NCBI GenBank assembly: GCA_036362985.1
Contig: JAYGXS010000004.1
Span: forward strand, 43,062,024 to 43,126,023
Direction: 5' to 3'
DNA length: 64,000 nt
DNA from: Ligula intestinalis
Lineage: Eukaryota > Platyhelminthes > Cestoda > Diphyllobothriidea > Diphyllobothriidae
The position numbers and the translations under genes were made by a program. The first letter of the stretch is position 1; each line of letters starts with the position of its first letter. Below, piece by piece: positions 38,471-48,560 of this stretch. A model generated the notes under the pieces. The model saw only the letters and a list, made by a program, of their open reading frames with translations, did no database searches and was not told the origin of the DNA.

Positions 38471-38887
38471 TATAGGGGTTAAGGCTAAAACGGTTAACCC
38501 TAACAGCTACAATCTTCCAGGCCCGATTCCTTAGGAGATAGGAGAAGTCTTGGGAAGGCAGAGTAGACGGAACAGCGTATTGTTTACAGAAGGGATAGGG
38601 GGAAGGTTGCCAATAGGTCTTGCAGGGCATACGACCGCGAGGCCCGTAGGACAGGACGGGGTCGCCAGCCGCGACGCGCCTGAACGGAATCCCAAGTCTC
38701 ACAGGCCACAGCCACCAACTTAAGGTTTTGTGTGAGTGTGCCTGTGATTGGTTGCATTGCGCGAGACGAAGCCGTTTGTGTCAGTAGATGGCCCTGGTCC
38801 TTGAGCGATAGACAGGCCAGGGGTCGGCCATCACGGTAACCGCAGGGTTGGAGGGATGAGTCAGCGGTGGCGTTAAGGTCCACTACA
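38471..38887 (-). repeat. S1 LTR-like element (CCTATA subfamily), 417 bp
   Basis: Ends TATAGGGG and CCACTACA, with flanks AGCC and AGAC (3 of 4 match). Confidence 0.7.
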
Positions 38888-38900
38888 AGACCTCAAAGTC

Positions 38901-39224
38901 CTACTCGGTGCTTAGAATACCACAATTATCACGCCCAGTTCCGTATAGGACGAGAAGGGGTGAGACCAGTAATTATTTATTGTGTACAGTAAGTTAGTGG
39001 TGGTCTGAAGCCCCGACGCGCGGCAGGCCCCGGGCCCTGCGCGCGCGTCCGTCTGTTGGTGTGGCGTGAGCGTGAATGCGAAAACGTCATGCGGGAGTGC
39101 GTCACTGGCCGCTTGATCAATTCATTTGTAAATAGCAGTCTACGGCACGGATGATTGGCTGTTCCAAAAGGAGATAGAGGAGCGAAGTCACGTGACGGTT
39201 TGCGGGCTTGGCGCCGGCGCTACA
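38901..39224 (-). repeat. S2 LTR-like element
   Basis: Relative of 25512-25838 (GCCCAGTTCC, GTGTACAG, GATTGGCTGTTCC, GTCACGTGAC, GGCGCTACA end). The left boundary is approximate. Confidence 0.5.
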
Positions 39225-39225
39225 G

Positions 39226-39283
39226 TCTCACCACAGTAAGGGGCGTCATCTAGACCACAGATGCATCTTGCTAGCTGACAGCC
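39226..39283 (+). repeat. 58-bp direct repeat, copy 2
   Basis: Partner of 38413-38470, just right of the S2 element. Confidence 0.85.
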
Positions 39284-40003
39284 CTCCAAGCCCTACGATA
39301 GTTGACGCGTCACATCCAGCTGTGTCTCAGCTGCTGTGGCGCTGGCTTCATCGCGTAAAATTGGCTGGAGAGGGGACCCGACGCAGTTGGCTGAGGTGGC
39401 GTGCCACGCACTTACAAAAACAGACAGCACTCCACGCAGGCAGCATAGTAGTGGGATCCGATTATGTCCATCGCATTCTACAGCGAGCTGAAGGAGAAAG
39501 CAGTGACTTGCGCGTGATAGTCGACTTACGCAGTATCTACCGAATTCTATTTTATTTCACCGACACGTGCCCTGTGTCATGACAACGTCAAGAGGACCGG
39601 GGTGGGGTCGGGTGCATGTGACAGACATAGTGTTATAGCCTGTCGTGCCCTGAGCAGGCAGGTATCAGTCGCAGGTGACTGGCGCTGCGTGAGTCTGCAC
39701 CTATGCCTGTCAGCACGTTTCTTGATCATAAAAAACACCTTACCAGGCTTTTAACACGCAATAAAAAGGAGGAAAATGGCGGCACGGCTCCTAGCTCACA
39801 CTGTAGCTCTGGCGCCATGCCCGCAAATGGTCACGTGACTGCGCTCCTATACTTGCTTCTGGGACAGCCAATCACAGGTGTCGTAGACTGCTATTGGCAA
39901 AGCAGTTGAACAGGTGACCAGTGACTCACTCTCGCGTGACGTTTACGCATCTGTGGGCTACGATGTGGTCCGGCCACATAATAGGCGATTGAACGTATGT
40001 CAA
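39284..40003. other. No recognisable gene
   Basis: A 124-codon frame at 39208-39582 starts inside the S2 element and has no known motif; probably chance. No other candidate. Confidence 0.45.
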
Positions 40004-40007
40004 CATT

Positions 40008-40399
40008 TATAAGCTAATGGATATGATCAGGCTTGGAAGGCCAGATTGTTAGAGATGATTTAATGTAGTTTTGAATGAGTAGAATATAAGAAATGAGCAA
40101 GTGACTCACAGACAAGTGCAGTCCAGCCATGAATGGGCCGGAGTCCAGAGGCGCAGTCCGGAAATTAGATCACCGGGTCCGGACAACTACAACCGAGCGG
40201 TAGGTCGTGGGTTCCGGGAGTGACTGAGCGTAAACAACGCCCCCGTAGTAAGCTCCTGACCTTGAGAAAACCAGGCAGGGAGTGACCTTGAACGGAGGAT
40301 TTGACTACCGTGTCTTGCGCACGCGTGGTGGTCACACCAGACATGACCTGCCCCCGCGGCATCCGAGGAAAGCATGACTAAGAAAAAGGGGTCGCTACA
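40008..40399 (-). repeat. S1-type LTR-like element (variant b), 392 bp
   Basis: Ends TATAAGC and GTCGCTACA, with flanks CATT and CATC (3 of 4 match). It matches the plus-strand copy at 51376-52637 (shared GACATGACCTG, ACGCGTG and AGTGACCTTGAACG blocks). Confidence 0.7.
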
Positions 40400-40689
40400 C
40401 ATCCATGCCCATAGCACGTTAGCAGACAGACGCGCGTGCAGAGGCTTGGAGTTCGAGAACTAGCATGGTTGAGAAGAACAGCCGCTTCTAAGTAGTGACA
40501 CGTTTTTTGGTGTGCATTTCCTCATATAGGCGTTGTTAGGTCTGCGCCACCTCAAGTCCTCAAGGAGAAACCCGTTATCGTCTTCCTGATCCAACCGCTC
40601 AGACAGTTCAGCTCCGAGACGATGTTTAGCACGTATTAAATCCGGCAAGGGCAATGTAGCGAGCGTTAACGCCACTGTTGAAACCCGCG

Positions 40690-41137
40690 ATCGCTGACTC
40701 ATCACGCCAACGTTGCAGTTACCATGACTGACGGCACCCTATCCGTCTCTCGTTCGGTGCTCCGCGCGAGACACAGAATGCCCACGCCAGTGCATCCACC
40801 TCGCTTGGTCCAACCAATCACCATAAAGGCTGTCGAGACAAAGAGAGCATTTGGCGGCCGCCCGGGATTACTACCGCTAGAATACACTTAGGATTCCGCC
40901 TAAAGCGGGGGCGGACGCAGGCAGCGTCGTTGGCCGCTGTGACGATCGCACGCTCTCACACGTTCCTCATGGTCAAACACCATGCCAGACCAAGTGGTAT
41001 CTTCATCCTAACTCTTCTGTTCACAATTTATTGTTCCTAACTCTCTGGTCTTCCGAAGACTTCTCGTTCATCTCCTAAGGAACCTGGCCTGGAAGATCGC
41101 AGTTGCTAGGGTTTAACTCACTTAACCCCGTGCGATA
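40690..41137 (+). repeat. S1 LTR-like element, 5' end unresolved
   Basis: The 3' half is clear: GACGCAGGCAGCGTCGTTGG (also in 49952-50439), CACAATTTATTGTTCC, CCTAAGGAACCTGGCCTGG and a CCCCGTGCGATA end at 41137. The start may lie upstream of 40690. Confidence 0.6.
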
Positions 41138-41620
41138 TTGGTGACTTTCAGACGTGTCCCTGCGTATTTGGTGATCTTCAGTCGTGATTTCTGATGTGGT
41201 TGAGCTCAATAATTTTCAAACCTCCCTCGCCTTCAACTGAAAATTTCTTATGTCATCTGATGTGACCGCGATATGAAGACTTTCTGCACCGACATCCTGT
41301 TGTAAAGCGAGGTAAAGAGCTTCAACCACTCACCGCCCATCCAGTCCAGGCCATGGATTCCTCTCAGTCTAACGGAGAAGTCCCGCCACGAGAACTAGCA
41401 CCCAGATCTTCTCAACAACTGATCCTAATTCCACTGCCAATTGTACCTTTTAATTCAACTCATACTGACACGGCATACTGATTTGCTGTTTATATTTTAC
41501 CGGACCGCCAAAATTTTCCAGCCGTCCCTGCAACCTGGCTCATTCACGCTAGCTAAAGTCACCCACGCTGTTTTGCAACCCTACCCTGCTACGGAACTCT
41601 CCTACTAAATCTAAATAGTC

Positions 41621-42078
41621 TGTAGTGGCCCTAGCAACCACTTGTAACCTAAGATCTGACGGATGGCGCCTTTGGCATGCGCACCTAATGCCGCCTGCGG
41701 TCAGGCGCTACTTGCCGGCACCCCCTGTCCGTTCTCGCTCAATGGTCTGAGACACTTACGAACACACCCAGTCTCGCCTTGCCAACCTTGTGGAAGGCAA
41801 CCAATCACCACCAGGCGACCGAGGCAAAGCGAGCATTCGACGGCTGTTCGGGATGACTGCCGCTCAGGTGCGTCGCGGCCGGCGACGCCGCCCTGTCCTA
41901 CGGGCCTCACGGTCGTACGCCCTGCAAGACCTAGTGGCAACCTTCCCCTTATCCCGTATTTAAACAATACACTGTTCCGTCTACTCTGCCTTCCCAAGAC
42001 TTCTCCTAATCTCCTAAGGAACCAAGGTCTGGAAGATTGTAGGTGTTAGGGTGAACCGTCTTAGTCTTATCTCCTATA
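41621..42078 (+). repeat. S1 LTR-like element (CCTATA subfamily), 458 bp, TSD AGTC
   Basis: Starts TGTAGTGGCCC and ends TCTCCTATA, with exact AGTC repeats at 41617-41620 and 42079-42082. Highly similar to 15122-15600, which marks them as a young subfamily. Confidence 0.85.
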
Positions 42079-42129
42079 AGTCTTCCTCTGTTCGGATTCT
42101 TTCAGTATCCTTACTTCGGTCTAGGAAGG

Positions 42130-42529
42130 GGGCAGATATCGTGACTAACTTGCGCCGAAGTTAGCCCTGCCAAAGCTCACTGTCGCTGTTCTCGATTTCA
42201 CAGAACAGCCAAACACAGATGCCACAAAGATGGCCCATAGCCCGGCAATGAATAGCATGCCTGCCCGGGGAAAGCTGACACAGTCTGTCTGGCCAAAAAC
42301 ATTCACAGCCAAACCAGCCAATGATCGCTCTCGCTGGCCACTGGGCTGCCTGCTGCTAAGTCATCACTTAGGACACGGCAAGCCTCCTGGCTGGTCGTGC
42401 GTTCCAAAGTCAAACTTCTTCCTGCTTATTATCTGTTCCTCTGCATGCAGAATAAGTTATTCCTACTATGTTGGCCTCTACCGACTTCTTCTCACCTAAG
42501 GAGCCATGGTCTGAAGATCGCAGTCCAGC
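42130..42529 (+). repeat. S1 LTR-like element, truncated at the 3' end
   Basis: Core from the AACCAGCCAATGATCGC region through GGAGCCATGGTCTGAAGATC. It stops at GATCGCAGT (42529), where duplicated unit A begins. No GCGATA end. Confidence 0.6.
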
Positions 42530-42706
42530 CGCTTCCAACGTTCTTCCCTTTCTGTCAGCATAAATGGAGCTCCTCTCCTTTTACAGTTTGCTTGACCTTT
42601 CTTCAACCAACGCATATTTCTCGGATACTGTCTTCATCTGTTGCTCCAGTGTGTTCTTCTCAATCTGCAAATGTTACCGACACTCTTCCTCTGTTTCCAC
42701 CCACAT

Positions 42707-42790
42707 AACCCCTAGTACCACCAGTCCTGTAGCATAAAACCCGGGGTTTTCGTTATTGTGGTGCCGTTTATAAAGTATCCTTACCATCAG
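42707..42790 (+). repeat. Short dispersed repeat with GGGGTTTTC core
   Basis: Resembles 22785-22865. It interrupts copy A relative to copy B. Confidence 0.5.
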
Positions 42791-42833
42791 CCGCATCGGT
42801 CACCTGATTGATTGCCGAAGACTCAAAATAGCA

Positions 42834-43267
42834 TATCGCAGGGGGTTAAGCGAGTTAAACCGCGCATCTGCGATCTTCAGACCATGGTTACTTAGTGCAG
42901 AAGAGAAGACGTCAAAGGCCAGAGTAGATGGAATAGTTTATTGTGTACACAACGGAAGAGGAGAATAGATGAGAGTAGATTGACTCGGGAGAGACACGTC
43001 CGATCAGTAGGTTGACCGGGCCCAAGTGAGGTCTTAGAGTAGTCGGGCCAGAGGACAGATAGAGGGAGATCTTTAATTGGGTAGGTCGGTCTGGAGATTT
43101 TGGGCAGAGAGGCAACTTGCGTCGGGCACGCGTGCAAGCTCCTCATTCGTCGCCTCATAGATGCGAGAACTATGATTGGCTGATCGAGACGTCGAGAAAG
43201 CACATCGGTGAGCGTTTGGGAAAGTGCACTTCGACGCGAGGTAGTCAGGCAGGCACGACCCGCTACA
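42834..43267 (-). repeat. S1 LTR-like element, 434 bp, TSD AGCA, empty site in copy B
   Basis: Ends TATCGCAGG and CCGCTACA, with exact AGCA repeats at 42830-42833 and 43268-43271. Copy B reads ATAGCACGC without the element near 46304, so the pre-insertion site is visible. Confidence 0.9.
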
Positions 43268-43271
43268 AGCA

Positions 43272-43574
43272 CGCGCCCATTGGGGTCTGATGCAACAGCA
43301 GTGACGTTAGTTGGAGGAACACAGCTCGCACTGCAAGGTCCCTGGGTAAGACGCTTCCTCTAACCTGGTGCATAGCTAGCTGACGCTGAGAGTGGGGATT
43401 CATACGCCTCCGTTGAATAGTGAGTGGTACTCGCTGCCAGTGTGGTACACCCACGCTGGATGGTTGACTATTATGGTTGTTGCGCCGCTGTGCACTGTGT
43501 TGCCAGTAACATTTTTTGTTACCTGCTGCTGCTATGAGGAGGCCTCTAGAGACTAATAAAATACTGGCATACGC
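43272..43574 (-). pseudogene. Conserved ORF of unknown function, copy A, cut by an LTR
   Basis: Minus-strand open frame starting after a CAG that could be a splice acceptor (43576-43575). It contains CYWQHSAQRRNNHNSQP, LAMHQVR and LPRDLAVRAVFLQL, and runs to the S1 insertion at 43271. Beyond the LTR a Glu/Lys-rich stretch with heptad-like spacing (EQQMKTVSEKYA, near 42620-42590) resembles the tail of copy B's frame but has a stop. The parallel frame in copy B is 46174-46609. I do not recognise the protein. It may be an exon of a duplicated host gene or part of an unclassified transposon; disrupted here. Confidence 0.4.
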
Positions 43575-43979
43575 CTGACCTTGTTCGCAGCTACTTACCG
43601 CCTACGAGGCCTGTGCATTAGAGCACTAAGACAGATGTAACACTGTATTCAGTTTGGCAATCAGGGGTAAAGTAAACCTCATTCTAACTCAAACCGTTCA
43701 GGTGTTAGGTGGTAGAACGTGGGTGTGCGACTAAACTGATGGCGCCGTCAGCATCGAGAGAGGTTACAGCCGTTCCTGAGAGAAATTATTTACTTTGAAT
43801 AAAAAGAGGAGATCATCAAGAAGTCTATACTGTTGCGTTTGAGATTATTTACAAGTAGCCTATACAACAGTTCGACCGTCGCTCTCGGCGGTGTCCACCG
43901 CGAGCTTCAGCAGGCTGAAGCAGCGTGGTGGCTACCGCAGGTCTATTTGAAAGTAGACTTGCAGATAATCTACCCTATT

Positions 43980-44429
43980 TGTAGCGGTTCTACAGCCCAT
44001 CTCCTTCAAAAGCTTGACGCTATAGACGTGATCTGGCAGGGACAATCTTGGTCACCCTGTTACTCGGCCCCTGTCCGCCTGAGAGGTGCAACCTTTGCCC
44101 TGGGGTGGCTGGGGCGCACAGACGCACTCGAGAAAGGTCTGGCCAATCAGCGTCGTGAAGCGCTCGTGTCCAATCAGCTTCCTGAAGTGCTCTCCGGTCC
44201 TCAGTCAAATTCTGCACTGACGACCACTTGGGTATCCGCTCGGAGCGGGACACGCGTGACTCCGCGCGCATAGGTGGCTCTCACGGTCATGCCGTTCTAA
44301 TTGGCCACTTTCTCCTAACTGTTGCGTACACAATATATTCTTCCTTCTACTCTGGCCTTCCCAAGACTTCTCCCATCTCCTGGAGAATCGTAGCTGTTAG
44401 GGTTACCCGCCTTAGCCTTAACTCCTATA
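43980..44429 (+). repeat. S1 LTR-like element (CCTATA subfamily), TSD unclear
   Basis: Starts TGTAGCGGTTC and ends AACTCCTATA. Core shows GCGTACACAATATATTC and CTCTGGCCTTCCCAAGAC. Flanks TATT and CACT match poorly. It lies inside the approximately 1-kb insertion of copy A. Confidence 0.65.
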
Positions 44430-45275
44430 CACTCTCTGACCACTCCCAGAACTGAATCCGATGTCAAAACAAAGTCGATAAGACCGGAGACGGGGGAGGG
44501 TGCAAGCGTTGTGCGCGAAACACACTCCAACACGCGCCGTACCAGCACCACCTTACTATGTAGGCTCCCGTCTGGGAACGCCATAAGGGCCACATTAATA
44601 AGGAGCCATTGAGCCTGATTCTTGGCCAACAGTAAGCTAGTCAACGCAACAAGACGCACACACAAGACTAACTGTGTTGTCCAAGTTATTCCGTCAGTTG
44701 GCAAACCTACAAACCCTGGCTTTTAGCGCATCAGATTATTTTTCACGAGGAAAGAAATGTGCCGATGGTCGACCTCACTCTCTCCGTCTCCGCTAGCAAT
44801 AGGCCACCGTCTAGCTGATCGGTCACCTGATGTCAGATGGGCGTAGTAACCTATACACTCTGAACCAGAAATGCTTAGTGTTCAAGTGCCTGTGATTTTC
44901 AGCGTAAAATATATCCTTTTACTTTTATTTAAAGTGTCCCTGTGTGCTTCCTGTATATTGGTTTGTTTTGCATTTGCTCCCCTGCATTTTTTTGGCAAGC
45001 ACAAGGTCACAGGAAAACCATAACATGATTTTGGCCGTAACTATTTTTTAAACACTCGCAATTGCTTAAATGTTTTCGTTTCCTTAGAAAGCAGTGTATG
45101 AAGTTGGAGTAGGATCTTCAGGCCAGACCCTCCTATCGAGGATAGCTGACCGCTTGTGCGCTAATTGTTTGATGGCCAGCGTGCGGGCAGTGACCTAGTG
45201 AACTTTCATCACATTTGGCGGACTTGGGCGTGAAGATTGCTTGACCATCAGTTACTGACTGATACTTCCTGGGGC

Positions 45276-45683
45276 CGTAGTGACCATTGCCAGCCCGACG
45301 CCTGGCCTTCCTGTTGTGGCCTCAATCCGTCTAGACCTCAAGGTCGTGGCGGCCGCCAAACTTCCTGGCGCGCGAGACACAGACTGCCCACGTCGATGTT
45401 TACCCAAACGCTGTCCAACCAATCACAGGCCGACCTAGCCAATGAACCCTCTCTCTCGCTGCCTATTGGCCTGACTGTTGTCTAACTGGCACTTGGGACC
45501 CGGCCAATCTCGTGGGTGGTCGTGTTCTCCCAAATCAGACTACCTTCATCTATTCTTCGTTCCTCTATTTACACAGTATACTCTTCCTAGCACTCTGGCC
45601 TTTTCAAGACTTCTTCGCTACTAAGTAACCATGGTCTGAAGATCGCAGTTGCTTGGATTTAACTTACTTAACCCCCTGCGATA
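45276..45683 (+). repeat. S1 LTR-like element, 408 bp, TSD GGGC, empty site in copy B
   Basis: Begins CCGTAGTGACC (TG start mutated) and ends CCCCCTGCGATA, with exact GGGC repeats at 45272-45275 and 45684-45687. Copy B reads TACTTCCCGGGGCTC without it (about 47432-47445). Confidence 0.85.
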
Positions 45684-45799
45684 GGGCTCGCATTTTCGTG
45701 TGTGTTGTCAGAGAGCTTTGTATGGATACTGAATAGGTTCCCCGGCCACATTCGAAAAGACTCCAGCTGAAATTCGTGCAGAGGTTCTGCCGCTAAATT

Positions 45800-46173
45800 A
45801 GGAGTGTGGTGACTCACTCCGCACAGACAAGCATATGCCAAGGCTCACCGCTGCAACCGAGTACACATGGACTGGCCACCTGCGCCCGTCCGTCCAACCA
45901 ATCCGTCTGATCAATCAACTGTCAAGGTCAACTCAGACAAAGATCGCGCCAGACGCAGTGGCGATTCCCATGGTCACCTCACTTCAGATGCTGCGTTGTG
46001 GCCGACGGTTGCTTGCTCGTCTGACAGTCAACTACCTCCAGCCTATTCTTAACTCCCTTTGTACAGAATAAAATGTTCCTACTACTATGGCCTCCCATGA
46101 CTTCTCTTCTCTTATGGAACCCGGTCCGAATATCGCAGTCGCCAGGGTTTAACTTACTTAACCTCCTGTAATA
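45800..46173 (+). repeat. S1 LTR-like element, start approximate
   Basis: Core CAGAATAAAATGTTCC (with an AATAAA word), GGAACCCGGTCCG, and an end at CCTGTAATA (46173), just before copy B begins. The start may be TGTGGTGACTC at 45805; flanks do not match. Confidence 0.6.
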
Positions 46174-46609
46174 CTGACTTCACCTGCTGCTCCTGCGCGC
46201 CCTTCCCCAGCTCCAACTTCTGGTGACACTGTTTCTCTACTTCTAACTGGCCAGTCATGTCTGTCACCTGATTGATTGACACGGACTCAGCACACTCACC
46301 ATAGCACGCATCCATATGAGTCTGCAGTAGAAGTTGTGACTGTAGTTGGAGGAACACAGCTCGTACTGCAAGGTCCCTGGGTAAGACGCTTTCTCTAACC
46401 TGGTGCATAGCTAGCTGATGCTGAGAGCGGGAAGTCTTACGGCCCCGTTGAATAGTGAGTGGTGCTAGCTGCCAGTATGGTACACCCACGCTGAATGGTT
46501 GACTATTATGGTTGTTGCGCCGCTGTGCACTGTGTTGCCAGTAACATTTTTTGTTACCTGCTGCTGCTATGAGGAGGCCTCTAGAGACTAATAAAATACT
46601 GGCATACGC
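46174..46609 (-). CDS. Conserved ORF of unknown function, copy B (possible exon)
   Basis: Minus-strand open frame of about 145 codons, following an AG (46611-46610) that could be a splice acceptor, with no stop until it reaches the S1 element at 46173. Early residues ILLVSRGLLIAAAG are hydrophobic. Next come KKCYWQHSAQRRNNHNSQP, HQLAMHQVRESVLPRDLAV and a C-terminal Glu/Lys/Gln-rich part (VEKQCHQKLELGKG, QEQQVKSV) likely to be coiled coil. The same frame is open in copy A, which argues it was once coding. I do not recognise the family. No start codon or upstream exon is established, and its 3' side is replaced by the LTR. Likely inactive. Confidence 0.4.
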
Positions 46610-47182
46610 CTAACCTTGTTCGCAGCTACTTACCGCCTACGAGGCCTGTGCATTAGAGCACTAAGACAGATGTAACACTGTATTCATTTTGGCAATCAGG
46701 GGTAAAGTAAACCTCATTCTAACTCAAAACATTCAGGTGTTAGGTGGTAGAACGTGGGTACGCGCCTAAGCTGATAGCGCCATGAGCATCGATAGAGGTT
46801 TCAGCTGTTCCTGGGAAAAATGATTGATTTTGAATAAAAGTAGGTGATAACCAGAAAGTCTATACTATGGAAGTTGAGATTATTTACAAGTAGACTATAC
46901 ACTATCGACCAGAAATACTTAGTTTTCAAGTGCCTTCGAGTTTCAGCGTATGATATATCATTTTGCCATTATCTAAAACGCCCTTGTGTGTTTTCTGTAT
47001 CGTTGTTTGTTTCGCATTTGTTTCCCTATATCGTTGGCAAGCATAAGGTCGGGGTAAGTATTTTTTTAAACAATGGCCATTGTTTTACTTTTTTGGTTTT
47101 CTTAGAAAGCAGTGCATAAGGTTGGGGTGAGAACTTTGGACAGACCTTTCCAAGTTCACTGGGACAAGAATTTTATTCGCTT

Positions 47183-47216
47183 GACATTTCGAAATCTGTC
47201 GAGCATTCCCAATCAG
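47183..47216 (-). ncRNA. Hammerhead-like core, degenerate (Penelope-type tail)
   Basis: Minus strand CTGATTG (47216-47210), then GAAATGTC (47190-47183), same 34-nt spacing, followed by AAGCGAATAAAATTC and TTGTCCCAG. Both core boxes carry changes. Confidence 0.5.
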
Positions 47217-47489
47217 AAGCAGAAACGAGTAATTCATACACAGAGAGTTACACTACTGAAAGGACACAGTGATTATGCTGTTGCATATCTATGACAATTA
47301 ACAGCTCCCTCCTATCGAGAACAGTTGCCCGTTTGTGCTCTAATTGCTTGATGGGCAGCATGCGGGTCGCGACCTGCTGAACTTTCATCATATGTAGTGG
47401 CCTTGGGCGTGATGACTGCTCGACCATCAATTACTTCCCGGGGCTCACAATTTCGTCTATATTGCCAGAGAGCTTATTATGCATACTAA

Positions 47490-47725
47490 GTATGGCCTCT
47501 GTCCCGCTAGCCAGTCCGTCTGACCAATAGCCTCACTTCGAACCAAGCCGCCCTAGCGGATGGACGTGCGATCTAATATTCTACTTCTTCCTGTGTATTT
47601 TCCATTCCTTCTGTCCAGAATAATCTGCTCCTTCCACTCTGGTATCTCATTAATTTTCTTCTCCTAAGGCACTGGGCCTGAAGATCGCAGTTGCTAGGGT
47701 TTGACTTACTTAACCCCCTGCGATA
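47490..47725 (+). repeat. S1 LTR-like element, 5' part shortened
   Basis: Recognisable from GGCCTCTGTCCCG through CAGAATAATCTGCTCC to CCCCCTGCGATA at 47725. The left boundary is taken as the point where copy A and copy B stop matching. Confidence 0.6.
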
Positions 47726-47816
47726 GCGTCAGGTACCCCGACGACATGTTACAATCGGGGCCGATGGAGCCACAAAGGAACTGCGAATTGTAAATATTTG
47801 GGCACTGTCAGTGATA

Positions 47817-47917
47817 CAGTAGTCGCCAGTTATTAAGCCCACGGTTAATATGCCCAGCCGCTTATTAAGCCCGATTTGGTCTGGGCCCGAGGTGGGCTTA
47901 GTAACCGGCGTCTACTG
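47817..47917 (-). mobile_element. pogo/Tigger-like MITE, 101 bp, TA TSD
   Basis: Starts CAGTAGTCGCC and ends GGCGTCTACTG, with TA at 47815-47816 and 47918-47919. It is an inverted-orientation copy of 12427-12527, of the same length with a few base changes. Confidence 0.8.
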
Positions 47918-47963
47918 TAGAAGGAAATAATGTGGTCGCTGGAATAAGATTTTTTATGCCTTT

Positions 47964-47997
47964 GGCGTTTTGAATTCCCACTAGAACCCACCATCAG
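47964..47997 (-). ncRNA. Hammerhead-like core, degenerate (Penelope-type tail)
   Basis: Minus strand CTGATGG (47997-47991), then AAAACGCC (47971-47964), 34 nt overall, followed by AAAGGCATAAAAAATC and TTCCAGCGACC. Core residues have changed. Confidence 0.45.
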
Positions 47998-48211
47998 AAT
48001 CAACTACAGGTGCAGGTGCTTGGAACTTCCTGGAATTAGCCTTGTCTAAGTGTAAGCTAACTTTTCGTCAGATTAGGCAGTGCCAGTGGAAAACGCCTTT
48101 ACCGCCGTTGCGACGGAAAAGACTAACATAGTGAGGGGTAGACTCGGGATGTTGACAGTGCTTGTTGGAACGCCGAGGCTTGCCAGAGCAACTGAGGACT
48201 ATGTACACGCT

Positions 48212-48560
48212 TGTGGGAGTCTGCGCGCCCAGCGCTACTGTGCTGATCCATGCTATCTTCGTTCGCCATGCCTCGCATGCTGCGCACTCTTGCCCTTTCT
48301 CAGGCGCGTTGTCTAGTCGCCGCGCGTACGCTTGAAGCTAATCGATACTCCCGCTTCAGCTAATTGGTTGCAGACGACAGAGCATTCATCCTGCAGTAAA
48401 GGCTTCATAAAAAACACAACTTCAATGATGCACCTGGCATGCAGAAGTAGCTGGTAACTGGCGCGTGACGCAGCCTTTGTACAGTTCATTTTCCGCAGCA
48501 AAGCTGTTCCAGTTTATTCCATCATCTCTGACTTGTGATTTGGGGGACCTTCTGCTGTCG
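48212..48560 (+). repeat. S4 LTR-like element, copy 1
   Basis: Matches 53677-54049: TGTGGGAGTCTG start, CCCAGCGC, GCTTGAAG...AATACT-type block, GCAAAGCTGTTCCAGTTTAT, and CTGACTTGTGATTT near the end. No target duplication found. Confidence 0.55.

Larger units (their letters stand above)
42530..45770. repeat. Duplicated unit, copy A (with insertions)
   Basis: Directly repeated as copy B at 46174-47500. The best-conserved part, 43280-43875 against 46332-46895, is about 90% identical. Copy A carries S1 insertions at 42834-43267 and 45276-45683, a GGGGTTTTC repeat at 42707-42790 and an insertion of about 1 kb at 43878-44848, and it lacks about 150 bp of the hammerhead-bearing part. Confidence 0.8.
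46174..47500. repeat. Duplicated unit, copy B
   Basis: Uninterrupted relative of copy A. It includes the conserved ORF, a hairpin GTAACA...TGTTAC near 46540-46556, a hammerhead-like motif near 47183-47216, and the segment shared with 17690-17965. It begins immediately after an S1 element and ends at another one. Confidence 0.8.

Noticed and set aside
46174..46609. Similarity of the coiled-coil-like tail to myosin or other long coiled-coil proteins
   Set aside because: Glu/Lys/Gln heptad-like composition gives misleading resemblance; no specific motif supports a named family.
42130..47725. A full-length LTR retrotransposon formed by same-orientation S1 copies around the duplicated units
   Set aside because: Neighbouring S1 copies differ in subfamily and in target duplication, the interior lacks gag-pol motifs, and empty sites show independent insertions.
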